Positions 31,847 to 43,699 are shown, counted from the first letter of the stretch. The stretch is 64,000 bases of DNA from Chelydra serpentina (GCA_037349315.1 JBAIAC010000057.1:10571501-10635500), one strand, 5' to 3'. Notes: generated by a model not told the origin, from the letters alone. Made by a program: numbers and translations.

Positions 31847-32519
31847 GTTGGTCTGTGATCTGGGCTGCACAGTGGACGTGAGCCCGTCAGGCATCAGGAC
31901 CGAGGGCAGCTTTAGCTGCAGGAGAAGAAAGGATGGTGCATAATTCAACACACACACGCCCCCGCCCAAACCACAGCGAGAACGAATGTCACCGCGACAC
32001 GGGCCGAGCGCCGGGAACTAGATGTGAAACTGAATCTTTCTATTGTTGCTTATTTGTTTATTGAAGACACCCTGGGTTGATTTCCGCTCTTTATTCTCTT
32101 TCCCTCACAATGAGACATTGATTAGACGTTGGCAGACCTCCTCCAGCTCTGGGGGGCAGAGAGGAAAGGGGTTATCGGCTGCACCTGGAAGGTGGATTTG
32201 GACACCCACCACACGCCCCCACCACACGCAATTCCTCCCCCCCACCCCCACTGCCCTCTTTGCATCCCTTTTGGAAGCCGCAGTCCTGCTCTGCCGCTGA
32301 GGTGGAAGTCAGAGCACATCATGAGCATCAACAGCCTGTGAGTCATCTCGTCAATGAAACATCGGCAAAAAAGAAATCAACACAATACTGTCTATATTTA
32401 TTCCCGCACCGAGCCGGGCCGGTTGGTAAAGGAGGGCAGCGGGAAAGGTGGATGGATTCTGTTCTAGTACAAGGGGGTGACCCCAGTGTGGTCAGTGGGC
32501 CAAATTAACCCCGGGTGTA
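31847..32519. other. Intergenic, nothing recognised
   Basis: No repeat family or coding signal was recognised. Confidence 0.4.
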
Positions 32520-32720
32520 AATGCACTGGCTTCAGCAGCGGCAGTGTGGTGCAATGGACAGGAAGAAGGAATGGGAGTCAGGGGACCAGGTTTCTTTCCC
32601 AAGCTCTGCCACTGCCTCCCACTCTGACCTTGAGCAAGTCACTTTGCCTCGCTGAGTCTGTAAAGCGCTTTGCGTGCCGCTGCCGGAAAAGCTCCCTCAG
32701 TGCTAACTAAGTGCGCTGAT
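32520..32720 (+). repeat. MIR-type SINE
   Basis: GGCAGTGTGGTGCAATGGAC, GGAGTCAGGGGACCAGG, CTTGAGCAAGTCACTTTGCC and GTAAAGCGCTTTGCGTGC are in order. Confidence 0.75.
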
Positions 32721-33350
32721 CATCGCGCTCTTGCTTCCTCTGGCTCGCACCGGGCCCTACAATTTCTTCAGGGGGCTTTGGATCGTGGGCTTTGCTGCAT
32801 CGGGGTCTAACGGCGCAAGGCCCAGGCTCATTGTACTGTACTTTTGATCCTTTCCCCCTGGGACGAAAGGGTGGGAGCCCTGGAGCCCGGAGCAGGCCAT
32901 AGGACCAGCTGCAGACTGGCGGAGCCTGCTTGGACGCAGACCGGGCCGGTGCAGAAGGGAGCAGCCACTGAGTCCACTCGCTTCCCTCGATGCCTCAGGC
33001 CAGTCCTGGTTTCGATTCAGCTGATGCTGTTTATCAGGCAACACCAGGCACTTCTTTGAGAAAATGCCACGTCCTCTGGTCGCCGGGCTGCCTGATTTAT
33101 TGCCCAGCTTACACAGGGCCGTGTTTCGCCAGCCAAACGGCAGCTCAGAGATGCTCGGAGTGCCATTTGTTGTTCATTTTATTTTTAAATGCCACCGTAA
33201 ATTAAGCTCCACCAGGAAAAGCAACTCGCGTTTTAGCTCCATAAATGCACTGAAACATGCAAGACCGGCCCTGTTGTGCTCACCAGTCGTAGCTCCTCTG
33301 CATGTACGTCGTCTGGATCCACACCCTGGCCGTCAGACAGAAGAGAGGCA
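32721..33350. other. Intergenic, unique
   Basis: No repeat is recognised. 33175-33270 (AAATTAAGCTCCACC, CATAAATGCACTGAAAC) could be a short conserved element. Confidence 0.35.
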
Positions 33351-33650
33351 GGGGGATGGAGAGGATGGACGGGATGGGAACGGAGGGGACCTGGCTTTTA
33401 ATCCCCGCTCTGGCACTGACCTGCCGTGCGACCGTCAGCACCTCGCTTAATCTCTCTGACCAAGGCTCTCAACAGCAATTTGGCGCCTACATTTGAGTAA
33501 CTGATCTGTCCTCGTGTTTGTTTAGACTGGAAATGCTTCGGGACAGGGACTCTTCCTTCATGATGTGTTTGTTCAGCACTCAGCACAGAGGGGCTGTGAT
33601 CTCAGCCGGGGCCTCTGGGCACTAGGATAATTCAAATAATAATAAATGCC
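33351..33650 (+). repeat. MIR-type SINE
   Basis: CTCTGGCACTGACCTGCCGT with the CORE, then TTTAGACTGGAAATGCTTCG, GGGACAGGGACTCTTCC and GTGATCTCAGCCGGGGCC form a near-complete copy ending in AATAATAATAAA. Confidence 0.7.
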
Positions 33651-34594
33651 TCAGCCCATTAGCAGATCTCTTGTTCCGTCTTCTTGAGTCTATTCCCTGT
33701 GGAAATCACAAACTCCCAAAGGAGGCAAAACTCGTCTGGATTTGTGTCCTGGGAGAAGCCCCCAGAGTCAGCAAGGTTTGCGTAACGTAGGCCATTCTGG
33801 GATGCTGAGAACTGAAAGAGAGTCTGGGATAAATAAAAGGAAACACCAGCTGCAGCTCACCATAACTGTGCCCCTTGCTGGGTTGTCCTTAACTGGCATT
33901 AAACCTGCAACCTCTGCATGAGCCTCTACTACTTGAACGGAAAGACCTAAGCCCATAGCTGCTTCAGCAACCTCAAAATGTGGTGACACAGCATGGCACG
34001 GAGTGGGTGTGGGGTGACGTTGGCAGCAAACCCTGTGTTCCTTCGAACAAGAGAGAGAGGCTGATTTAAGATGTCACCCCATCATTTTTAACACAGCCTG
34101 TTAACATGGACTATTTGTACTGGGACAAATCTTAGAGCTCTTCCTCCGTGGCTGAATTGGAAGATACAGGAGGAAGGGACGGGAAATGTTTGAAAACTTT
34201 GTTCCTCTCTTTACACCATTAAAAACAGGTTGTAAGTCAATTCCAGACACCTTAAGATGCTACGGGATTCGTGGGTGTAATTCAGCCATGGTATGCTTCC
34301 TTGCGCGAGACCTGTGGCTAAGGCGGGAGGGGGGACATAGGACCTCTAGGTTCAATTTGCAGCACTGCCATAAACGTCTTGCGTGACCACCGGCAAGTTT
34401 CTAGCCAGACTTTTCACGACAGCTAAGCAATGCTTGAGCTCCTAATAGGTGCATGCACAGCAAAGGTGAGCAAAGCTGATGGAATTGTTTTCATTCCGAA
34501 TGTTTTTCCCAGCCCTTTTCCCCAAAACAGGCAGTTCCTCTTCTTCCCCTCCCCAAAGTTTTGGTTGACAAAAACAAAACACAAAACCCCACAG
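33651..34594. other. Intergenic with a MIR fragment
   Basis: A short MIR-like piece is at 34290-34400 (CTAGGTTCAATTTGCAGCAC, GCGTGACCACCGGCAAG). No other element is recognised. Confidence 0.4.
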
Positions 34595-35238
34595 TAGTGG
34601 GGCAGCTGCCCCACTCCAGGAGAGCAGGGCTTAAAAGCAGCCCTTGGAGAGGGCTGCGGCTGGGACCCAATTAGAAAAAGGATTAAGAGCAGCTGAGGGA
34701 GGCTGGCTGCGTAGCTGGCCACAGGTGTGGCCAGTCAATCAGGCCACAGGTGGCCCTGATAAGAGGGGCTGTGAGCCAGGTGACTCACTCCAGCCTTGGA
34801 GTGGGAAGGGCTCACCTGCCTGCAGGAGCCCAGGGATTGCTCTGGCAGGCTGAGGCCTTGCTGAATGCCAAAGGAGGTATGGGGGCTGCAGGGAGACAGC
34901 TGGTCCAACCCAGGCAGCTGGTCCAACCCCCTTGCCAGTGATGAGTGGCCATTACAGACTACAGTGTGCCCCCGTGAAAGGGGGCTAGATGATGACTGGC
35001 AGTAGCCACTGAGGCAAGGGGGACATTGAAGGTTGGGGGTTCCCCTGGGAGGGGAGACCCAGAGAGTGGGGGTACTGCTGTGGGCAGAACCCCAAGGTGA
35101 AGGGCACTGGGATCTGGGAGGGATATCGAGGGGGGGCCTGAGGCAGAAGAGACACTGGCCGGCAAGGGGTGCTACAAGTGCTGGAATTGAGCTAATTCCT
35201 GGATGACCAGTAGGCGGCGCTGTAGCGGTGAGTCTGCA
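34595..35238 (+). mobile_element. Probable solo LTR
   Basis: About 640 bp beginning TAGTGGGGCAGCTGCCCCAC and containing GGGACCCAATTAGAAAAAGG, CCTGATAAGAGGGGCTGTGA, AGTGATGAGTGGCCATTACA and a GAGGCAAGGGGGACATTGAA block, ending near CGGTGAGTCTGCA. I recognise it as a widely dispersed turtle sequence. LTR status is inferred from its length and isolation; termini and target duplication are unclear. Confidence 0.5.
35207..35222 (+). promoter_or_regulatory. CTCF-like motif
   Basis: CCAGTAGGCGGCGCTG matches the CTCF core consensus at all but one position (C at the ninth base). It sits in the last 40 bp of the LTR-like repeat. Confidence 0.4.
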
Positions 35239-36232
35239 ATCTGCTCCACCCCCAAAACAGCAACATTTTTGGCTTTGGGTAACTGAAAAATGATTGTATT
35301 AAACCCCCAAAACTTTGGAGGAAAACTTTTTTCTGGGTTGGTTGAAAATGTTCATGGCACCTGATCTGATTTCCTGACCAGCCCTGGAGCTGAGCTCTTC
35401 TGAAAAATCAGGCTTTGGGGGATGGTGCTGGGCCCTCGAGGGTCTAGCCCTGCGTGCCTTTGCAATTGTATTCCTCTCTGCCCTAGATTTCTGTCTGCAA
35501 ATTGGGGATAAGAAGACATCCCTACCTCACAGGGGTGTTGTGATAAATTAATTAACGCTTGTCAGTGACTGTAGTGATGGGAGCCATAGCAAAGCTAAGA
35601 CATAAAGAAAAACCTATGATCTTGGAGTGGTTTCTATGACATACTTAGAGCTAAGCTGTGGGACTAACACACTATTGTTAATTCTCTTAGTCACTTACTT
35701 CGCTGAGGATGAGGATCACCCACGCATTTTTAAGGGTATTGAAATATGCTGCCCCATTTCCAGCAGTATTCACAACAGGTGCTTCTGTACAAAAATGGGT
35801 TTGCTGCTGAGTCATCCTGTTCTCAGATGCTTGAAGTATCATTACTGAGTCATACCAGCTGGTAGATTCTGTTCGCTCCAACCGGGCTATTAAGCGGTCA
35901 GGGTTTTTCTCAAGAGCCGAGGGAATGATGATCTGGACCGTGCATGGGAAAACTTTAAGAAGAGCTAAACTGGGAGGAAGTCTAGGCTGAAGTTTCTGTT
36001 GTGCCGTTATGAGAGTGACCAAGGTTGGACTTTATATAGAGTATGCGCTCTGTTCAGAGCAACGTGGGTTCCCTACCTGTGATGTGAATGTACCCAGATC
36101 CTTCCTTGCTCCTCCAAACCAGCAGCCAGGTTACATATGGTGCCTCTCAGGAGCAAAGGAGAGAGAGAGCCACCTTTCTGCTTCCTGATTCTGGGCTGCT
36201 CTGGCGGGGTCAGTATGGCTGCCGGTGTAAGT
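35239..36232. other. Intergenic with a MIR tail
   Basis: A MIR tail (TGGGGATAAGAAGACATCCC, CTCACAGGGGTGTTGTGATA) lies at about 35440-35600. 35620-36060 is apparently unique. Confidence 0.4.
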
Positions 36233-36435
36233 CAGGGTATGTCTTCACTGCAGAGTTAACCCGAGGTCTTACATGGGTGTTTCTCCAAGAAGCATGTAAG
36301 ATGCCAGCTGTCTATACCTAAAGCCCTCTCACCCAAGTGTGGTGGAGCTTTGAACCCAGGCTAGCTGGCCCGGCTGGGGTGGGTTAGAGCTCAGGTGTTT
36401 TTTCCCTGGGAGAACACAGGCTAAATCACTTGAGA
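36233..36435. mobile_element. MITE related to the 12.2-kb foldback
   Basis: The left end AGGGTATGTCTTCACTGCAG is the terminus seen at 12.2 kb. The interior is diverged and the right end is lost. Confidence 0.5.
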
Positions 36436-36486
36436 GCTGAGCATCCTCCAATGCCTTCCCACAATTCCCCGTGTGCCCAGAAGGAC

Positions 36487-37040
36487 ATAGACTTTAAGGT
36501 CAGAAGGGACCATTATGATCATCTAGTCTGACCTCCTGCACAACACAGGCCACAGAATCTCACCCACCCACTCTGTAATACACCCCTAACCTATGTCTGA
36601 GCTATTGAAGTCCTCAGATCATGGTTTAAAGACTTCAAGGTGCAGAGAATCCTCCAGCAAGTGACCCGTGCCCCACTCTACAGAGGAAGGCGAAAAACCT
36701 CTAGGGCCTCTGCCAATCTACCCTGGAGGAAAATTCCTTCCCAACCCCAAATATGGTGATCAGCTGAACCCTGAGCATGGGGGCAAGACTCACCAGCCAG
36801 ACACCCAGGAAAGAATTCTCTGTAGTAACTCAGATCCCATCCCATCACAGGCCATTGGGCATATTTACTGCTAATAGTCAAAGATCAATTAATTGCCAGA
36901 ATTAGGCTATCCCATCATACCACCCCCTCCATAAACTTACCAAGCCTAGTCTCGAAGCCAGATGTGTCTTTTGCCCCCACTACTCCCCTTGGAAGGCTGT
37001 TCCAGAACTTCACTCCTCTGATGGTTAGAGCAGGGGCTGG
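36487..37040 (-). mobile_element. CR1 LINE, 3' end
   Basis: Its 3' terminus lies at 36487, where the plus strand reads CATAGACTTTAAGGTCAGAA. Upstream on the minus strand it passes through CATCTAGTCTGACCTCCTGC, the TCCTTCCCAACCCC block and GGAAGGCTGTTCCAGAACTT, all CR1 untranslated and C-terminal sequence. No intact frame remains. Confidence 0.85.
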
Positions 37041-37212
37041 GAGTCAGGACTCCTGGGTTCTAAACACGACGCTGGGAGGGGAAGGTGATCTAGTGGCTAC
37101 AGCAAGGTACTGTGGGAGGCGGGGAGTGAGTGGGGAGACGTCAGGGCTCCTGCAATGATTTCCTGGCTCTGTCGCTGATTTGCTGTTTCACCTTGAGAAT
37201 GATCTGTAGGGT
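37022..37212 (+). repeat. MIR-derived fragments
   Basis: TGGTTAGAGCAGGGGCTGGG, AGTCAGGACTCCTGGGTTCT and TTTCCTGGCTCTGTCGCTGA are a MIR head, repeated in part. Confidence 0.6.
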
Positions 37213-37318
37213 CTGAGGCCTGGTCTACGCTAGACAGTTATATCGCCATAGCGATGTCAGTCAGGGGTGTGAAAGAACCACATCCCCCGGTGCTGTAGCT
37301 ATGTGTCCGGATTAACTA
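37213..37318. repeat. Half MITE (GGCCTGGTCTACGCTAG type)
   Basis: GAGGCCTGGTCTACGCTAGA is a recognised DNA-element terminus. The body GCCATAGCGATGTCAGTCAG follows, and the mirrored right arm is missing. Confidence 0.5.
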
Positions 37319-37369
37319 GAGGGATTGAACAGGGTTTAACTCTTTCCGTGCTGGGCCGAGGCTTTGAAC

Positions 37370-37560
37370 TGTCAGGATCAGGCACCATTGTGCTAGGAGC
37401 TGTCCAAACGTAGCCCCAGCGCCAAAGAGCGGACAGTCTACCTAGACTAACGGCAGGAGGGGAAACAGAGGCACGAGAGAGGACATGACACGCCCAGCAG
37501 CTCCGTGGTAGAAACAGGAGCCGAACTCCACTCTGCTCACGTCCAGCCCAATGCTCTCTC
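37370..37560 (-). repeat. MIR-type SINE
   Basis: ATTGTGCTAGGAGCTGTCCA, GGAAACAGAGGCACGAGAGA and CTCCACTCTGCTCACGTCCA are a diverged reverse-complement copy. Confidence 0.6.
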
Positions 37561-38274
37561 CTCCTCCCCCGCCTCCCAGCTAGCCCATGCTGCTGCTGCA
37601 GATGACCCCCCACCCACGGGACCTCAGCTCCGCTGCCCCTGATCCTGCAATGGGACACGTGCAGCTCTGTGGGTGCAGGGGTCCACCCCACCCGGATGCA
37701 GCACAGAATCGGGGCCAGTCCGTGGCGTGGGGGGATGCTGCTCGGCGAGCTGCCCCCTCCCAAGGGCTGGTGTCTGCTGTCCAGCAGCTCATCAGAGGAT
37801 TGGTAAGATCTTAATGAGGAGCCCTGCTGGGCCCTTGTTTGCGGGGGCGGCTTGTGTTTGAATGCTGGCTGCTTTCGAGGCTTTCCGCGTTGGTGCTCCT
37901 GCTCGCTCCCTTCTCCATCTGTGGCCTGTAAGGCTTCCAAGGCGTTTAATGGGGCCCCGTGTTTTTCATTTTAACAATCCCAGCAAGCTCCAATCTGTGT
38001 GGCCCGGAGAGGTCCCCCTCCCACCGTCGTTGCAAAGGAGCAGCTCTTAGTCTCTGCAGTCCTAGGCCAGTCCGTGCACCCCGAGGTCTATTCGTGCCCA
38101 GAAGGCGTTTGGCTCCCAGTGCAGGATGAGACGTGCCCAGCCCAGCGGCAGTGACGGGAATTACTCGGCAGCATCGTGACCAGCAGTAAAGAACGTTCTC
38201 CTGGCATTTCTGTTTGTGTCTTCACTCCACTAGCTCAGGACAGCTCGTCTGCTCCTGTCGGGGCAACTCCTAGC
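37561..38274. other. Intergenic, nothing recognised
   Basis: Overlapping open frames on both strands lack domains, and no repeat family is recognised. Confidence 0.4.
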
Positions 38275-38604
38275 TAGCAACCTGGTCCAACATCCCTTGA
38301 AAGGTTCCAAAGAGGATGGAGCTCGGCTGTTCTCAGTGGTGGCAGATGACAGAACAAGGAGCAATGGTTGCAGTGTGGGAGGTCTAGGTTGGATATTAGG
38401 AAACACTATTTCACAAGGAGGGTGGTGAAGCACTGAAATGGGTTACCTAGGGAGGTGGTGGAATCTCCTTCCTTAGAGGTTTTTAAGGCCCGGCTTGACA
38501 AAGCCCTGGCTGGGATGATTTAGTTGGGGTTGGCCCTGCTTTGAGCAGGGGGTTGGACTAGATACCTCCTAAGGTCTCTTCCAACCCTCAACTATGATTC
38601 TATG
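38275..38604 (+). mobile_element. CR1 LINE, 3' end
   Basis: GAAAGGTTCCAAAGAGGATG, AGGTCTAGGTTGGATATTAG, GGTGGTGGAATCTCCTTCCT and GAGCAGGGGGTTGGACTAGA end in CTATGATTCTATGA. Its last 70 bp match the 3' tail of the SINEs in this window. Confidence 0.9.
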
Positions 38605-38659
38605 AAAGTCTCTCGTTGACAGCGGTGGGCATTGAATCAGACCCTAGGAATGCAGTCAC

Positions 38660-39010
38660 AGAAGGAACCACCTAATCAAATTCCAGGTCCATTGCAAAGT
38701 TATCTTTAAAGCCTAAAGAGGATGGGGTCAGCGGGCTCAGAGACCACATATCTCCATGCCCTGCTCAGCAGGACATTGGGACAGATGAGGCTCAAGGTTC
38801 AACTCCTAAAGGTTGGGACAAGTTGGAAGCATAAAGTCTGGAAGGGGTAGAATCCTCTGGCTATTAGGACAAGACCTTTGTGGGGACAGATTATCCCACA
38901 TCAGCCTGTTGTGGGGGTCTGGCGCTTTCCTCTGAGACATCTGGTGCTGGCTGCTGATGGAGGTAGTATACGGGGCTAGATAAACCTTGGCTTTGATCCA
39001 GCCTGTATGT
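38660..39010 (+). mobile_element. CR1 LINE fragment of another subfamily
   Basis: TCCTAAAGGTTGGGACAAGT, AATCCTCTGGCTATTAGGAC and GGCTAGATAAACCTTGGC followed by TGTATGTTCTT are a CR1 3' end of a type different from the adjacent copy. Confidence 0.6.
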
Positions 39011-39179
39011 TCTTCTGGACAGGGCATCATCTCCCTTGGGCAGAGTCCCACGTCTGCCTCCCTCCCTTACGGGGGGTTTTCCAGGCTTCAGTTCCCGGCC
39101 TTCACTGTGATGTCCCCACAAGCCAGACTGTCTAGACAGGCGAGCGTCTGCGCTTTGCTTTCTCTTCAGAGGATTTGAG

Positions 39180-39580
39180 CAGCTGTGGTTGCCAGCAGTC
39201 ACAATTTACCCTAAAGCCCCTTCTAAGCAAGCACATTTATTCTTAAGGTCAAAGCATGATAGAGAAAACATCAAAATAATACAAGCTACATGAGCGCTAA
39301 TACGCTTAGCAGAGATCACCCCCGATTCCAGGTGTAGCTTCCAAAGGCTGGGTTTTGCAGAACCGCAGGTGGGGAATTTGCATTTGAGAGGTGACATGCA
39401 ATCCTTGCCCACCATAATACATAAACCTTTTGTGTAATACAATGGACCCCAAAGCTACTTAAATCTAATTCAATGTAGTCTCCTGAGGATATTGCAGGAA
39501 ATTTCCCTCTCTCTCCCAAAGGCCATAGAGAGGGATGCAAAACCCACTGCAGGTGTTTCCCAACTCCTCTTGATGCTGCT
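39180..39580 (-). repeat. Unclassified dispersed repeat, possibly LTR
   Basis: GCACATTTATTCTTAAGGTC (an AATAAA on the minus strand), ATGATAGAGAAAACATCAAA and TGCAATCCTTGCCCACCATA form a block I recognise as repetitive in turtle DNA. Class and ends are uncertain. Confidence 0.35.
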
Positions 39581-39689
39581 CTAGATTGGCTAATCTAATG
39601 CCAAAGATTAGCATCTGGTTAGCATGCGTGTGGCTTAAAGAGTTTATAATCAAAGGGATGGGGGTGGGGAAAGCAGGCACCGAGAGGTG

Positions 39690-39790
39690 GAGGGGATGTG
39701 CTCAAGGTCAGTGGTAAAGCCAGGAGTAGACCCCAAGGTTCTTGAATCCCAGTTCGCTCCCCTACCCACTGGACCGCACTGCCGCATCGG
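39690..39790 (-). repeat. MIR-type SINE head
   Basis: CAAGGTCAGTGGTAAAGCCA, TTGAATCCCAGTTCGCTCCC and CTACCCACTGGACCGCACTG are the reverse complement of a MIR 5' half. Confidence 0.65.
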
Positions 39791-40179
39791 CAGTGGGAAA
39801 ATTTCCCCCCTCGCTCTAAGTAGTTTGGAGTCTCAGCGTCGGCAGGTGATTCTGGATCCGGTTCAGCCTGATCGTCGCTACGGCTCCAACAGCTTTTAAA
39901 GCTAATTTCTTATGCTGCTAAGCCTGTAAAACTCTGGGTATGTACAACGTCTGTCCACGTAGTAGGTTCTTATACAGCTCCCATTACAAGTGTGGGGGGA
40001 TCTGTGAATGGACGGTGCTTCCTTGACCTCATCCTTAGATGATCCCAAATGCCCATTGATTCCAGCATCGCCCAGGTTGAGATTCTGCTCTAGGATCATC
40101 CCTTTCTGGAGCATTGATCATGCAGCAAGTAAGCGGAAGGCAAATGAATGTGGGAGAGATGCTGCTCTGAATTAAAATG

Positions 40180-40645
40180 GGTGTGAATCTGGAGTGACAA
40201 TGGAGTCACTCCAGATTTCCCCCAGTGTAACTGACAGCAGACTCTGGGCCTCTATATTTGAGTGGGGGTGTTGGATGGCTTCTCCCAGTATAAAAGCTCT
40301 TCTTGAAAGCCACCCACAGATACTGTAATTGAGTCTAATTTTGCTCTCACTTATACTAGTGTTACACTGAGTTCGATGGAGCTACTCCGGATTTACCTTG
40401 GTAGGAGTGAGAAGAGAATCAAACCCATTGTGTTTACACATCTCCTTCCTCCCTTCTGTTCAGACTCAATGGACCAGGTTCTGATTTCATGTGTACTATT
40501 GTAGATCTGCAGGTGCCAGATCCTCAGCCGGTGTAAACTGGGGCAGCACCATTAAAGTCAATGAAACGGCACCGATTTACACTAGCTGATGATCCAACCT
40601 GTTGACTTCACTGGTGTTCTTCCAGATTTACACAGGTGTAACTAG
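40180..40645. repeat. Group of short palindromic repeats
   Basis: GAATCTGGAGTGACAATGGA / GTCACTCCAGATTTC (about 40187-40220) and GCCAGATCCTCAGCCGGTG / CACTAGCTGATGATCC (about 40513-40600) are two foldbacks. TTACACTGAGTTCGATGGAG (about 40360) is another piece. Confidence 0.55.
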
Positions 40646-40839
40646 GATCAGCATTTGGCCCGGTGTGAGAACGCGCCACACACGCTCCTTTCCAGCGGTA
40701 TTTACAACCTAGCCTCTGCACATTGGACATTGGGTATTTAGTATCATTGGGACATTGGGTCAGCATCAAACACAACCCAGGTCAAAATCACGCATGCTGC
40801 AGACTCTGCAGTATGAGTGACTCTCCTGGCGTCTCTCTA

Positions 40840-41110
40840 CTGTGTACAGCTCCATCTGCTCGGTAATAAAGTGCTTGCAATGTGGCATAGATTGCACTTT
40901 ATTAGATAATACAGAACAGGAGCATATAAACTGAGGGATTTAATAAAAGCCTCCTCCAGACACAAGTGAATCGAGTCGCCATTATCCGACCACGAAAACA
41001 GCCGGAGGAAATTGGGTTGCTTGGAAAAATAATAAAAAGCAAGAGCTGTTGTAAGACTCAAAAAAGATTTCTCTCCTGTCTGCTCAGGAGAAGTGAATTC
41101 GGGTTTGGTG
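40840..41110. promoter_or_regulatory. Candidate conserved non-coding element
   Basis: Apparently unique AT-rich sequence (GCACTTTATTAGATAATACA, AAACTGAGGGATTTAATAAA, CGAGTCGCCATTATCCGACC) lies between repeats. Function is unknown. Confidence 0.25.
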
Positions 41111-41224
41111 CCGCTGGTTAATGGTGATCCGAGAAAGTTTCTCTTCCAAGCCTCGTGAAGTCTCCTCCCCTTCCAACTTCAGCCAGGCAGGTGTGATGAG
41201 GCTGCTGGCACAGTCAGGGGGTCA

Positions 41225-41810
41225 ATACGTCATGCCTCTAACCGTACACGTGACTGAGTTCCAATCCCCGACCTGACAGATTTCCTGTTTGACCTCGGGC
41301 AACTCACGAAGGGCTACATTTTTCCAAAGGCCTTCACAGCTGCAGTTAGGGTCAAATTTGCATAAGCACTCAGCTCCCGCCTCGTTAAACTCTGACAATC
41401 GGGCCATCAAATTTGGTGCCTAAATCAATGGGAGCTGAGCTCACTGGGAATCGGACCCTTACCCTCCTTGCCCTTTGTAAAACAGAGATAAAGACCCTCC
41501 CTGTCTCGCACCCTTTGTCTGTCTTGGCTGTTTAGACTGTAAACACCTTGAGGCAGGGACTGTCTCTCACTCTGTTTTTACAGCGCATAGTACAATGGGG
41601 CTCTGATCTCAGTTGCGACCTCTAGCTGCAGTCGTGAGGCTGATCATATATAACAGCAACAGGGAGTGGGTATTTAGTACCATCGCCCTTATTATTTATA
41701 TTGCAGTGGCACCCAGAGGCTGCACTCAGGATCAGGGCTGCTTTGTACCAGGGGCTGTACAGAGAGAAAATAACCCCTGTCCCAAAGAGTTTATAAGTTA
41801 CTGGTGCTTT
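41225..41810 (+). repeat. MIR-type SINE pieces
   Basis: TTTGACCTCGGGCAACTCAC is a CORE; ACTGTAAACACCTTGAGGCA and TACAGCGCATAGTACAATGG are a MIR tail. 41690-41810 (CTTTGTACCAGGGGCTGTAC) is a second, reverse-strand tail. Confidence 0.6.
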
Positions 41811-41939
41811 TTCCTCTTGAGATCTGGGCCCAGGTCTGCTCCAGCCATGAATGGCACAAGCCTGTGTGACAGATTTGTGTTACCAATTTGCCTGGGGCTT
41901 CAGGTGATTAGGCTGGGGCCGCAGGATTTTTAGGGGAGG

Positions 41940-42490
41940 AGATGAAGGAGCACACCAAGTGACTACGTTTTAAAGCTTTATTAACCAAATAACAGCAGTG
42001 AGTGACTGGGTATGCCCTGCGTCACTCAGAGGGAGGAAGAAAGCGTTAGCGCCCGAGCCCTACCCCGCTTTAATATTTACACACACACAACCCAAGGCTG
42101 GCCAAGCCTGGGTGTAACGTAAGAAGAAGAGGGGGAAGGGTAGAGGAGAGTTTTGTTTTAGTTTTTATTTCCCACGGCCGGCTGGGGTTGAGATATAGGC
42201 TTCTGGCTGTTGGCCCGCAGACAGCATGTCTGTGTGAGCTGGCTGGCCTTGGGAGTCAGTTAGTTTCTTATTTTGGGGCCTGGTTGAATTGTTGAGTTAA
42301 CCCATCCTTTTCTCCCTTCTTCCCCCTTCGGCCTTTCGCAACCTGCAAAGAAATCGTTTATTCCACACTCACACCTTTAACCCTTCCCAACCTACATTTC
42401 AATACGTATAAAAGCGTTAGCAATGTACAACGCTGGTGCTTACCCAGGGGACCCCAAGGGGGGGGGGCAATTCTTTCTGTGACACCTGGT
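41940..42490 (-). mobile_element. Possible solo LTR
   Basis: TTTTAAAGCTTTATTAACCA supplies an AATAAA on the minus strand. GCCGGCTGGGGTTGAGATAT and TTTGCAACC-type blocks follow over about 500 bp. It is recognised as repetitive but the termini cannot be fixed. Confidence 0.35.
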
Positions 42491-42749
42491 TATCCTAGAT
42501 TGGGCCTCAGGATATAAAGTACCATTTTGTTCTGACTGTACCATAGGAATCTTTATTTCAGAGCACTGGAATTGCCGGCTCTGCAGAGACGCATGAGCAG
42601 GTTCAGGATGGCAGCAGCGGGAGGGCTGAAGGTTGGGAATGAGATCTTGCATTGGCAGAACTGGGGGGGGGGTCTCAGGAATGGAACAGCTGGGGATGCT
42701 GTAGGTCAGAGTGAGATGCCTCTGCTTAGCTGAGTAGAGAGTGAGGACG

Positions 42750-42935
42750 GGGGGGAGGGATAGCTCAGTGGTTTGAGCATTGGCCTGCTAAACCCAGGGT
42801 TGTGAGTTCAATCCTTGAGGGGGCCATTTGGGGATCTGGGGCAAAAATTGGGGATTGGTCCTGCTTTGAGCAGGGGGTTGGACTAGATGACCTCCTAAGC
42901 TCCCTTCCAACCCTGATATTCTATGATTCTATGAC
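42750..42935 (+). mobile_element. tRNA-derived turtle SINE with CR1-type tail
   Basis: Full-length copy: GGGGGAGGGATAGCTCAGTG with A box, B box GTTCAATCC and tail CTGATATTCTATGATTCTAT. It differs from the 26.0-kb copy at only a few positions. Confidence 0.9.
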
Positions 42936-43699
42936 ATGCCTGGCCCCCGTCCTCGCTAGCCCCAGCCCCTGTCAGTGCCGCTAGATTTCTGTTTCCACAT
43001 GTGGTGAAACGCATCCTGTTCCAGCCTGTCGGGGAAACGACGCTGACGCTGCCTAATAGAAAGAGAGAGACTTCAGCAGCAAGTCTGGATAAACCGAGGA
43101 GGGTGTTTCACTCACGCGCACACACACACAGGACCTCTTGTTCCATGGTGAGACCAACAACTTTCCATCTGCACTAAAAGCCCATCTGTTGATTGGAAAG
43201 CAGAGATGAGTGAGGGCAGCCAGAGCAAGTTACAATTAAGATGTATGCTCCTGTCTATCAAAGAAAAGCTGTCCAGGGAGGGATGTTTAATAGGACACTG
43301 CTGATTTAGTCTGAATGCAAAAATGTGACCTACATTCAAATATTCTGATCAGGCAGGGAAAATAAAAGATCCCTGGGAAAGTTGAAAACACAATTGCAGT
43401 TGTTTTTATACAATATTCTCCAGGTGATGTTTTAGTCTCTTGTCTGCCCCCTGCTGGCTAAACAGGTGCAGTTAGTTACTAAGCAATTGCCAATGTTGCT
43501 AGTCAAGGGTAAATTCTGTTCTCGCACAGGTGTGTGCAACGCTCATTGGGCTGAGATCCCATGGTGAGGAGTACAGCACCAATTAGGATTGAGTCCTTTA
43601 AATCTCTCCTTAAAACGCACCCGTGTCATGATGACCACAAAACACCAGCGAGCGGTTCGCCAACTGGAGTGCTGTGATCTCTGCTTATTCCATTAATCA
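42936..43699. other. Intergenic
   Basis: A short (CA)n lies near 43115. A CTCF-like word sits in otherwise unclassified sequence. No gene is recognised. Confidence 0.4.
43443..43457 (-). promoter_or_regulatory. CTCF-like motif
   Basis: The minus strand reads CCAGCAGGGGGCAGA, matching the CTCF core except for the T usually found at its last position. Confidence 0.5.

Noticed and set aside
22872..42935. tRNA genes suggested by intact A and B boxes
   Set aside because: The boxes belong to tRNA-derived SINEs with CR1 tails. The sequences cannot fold as complete tRNAs with an acceptor stem.
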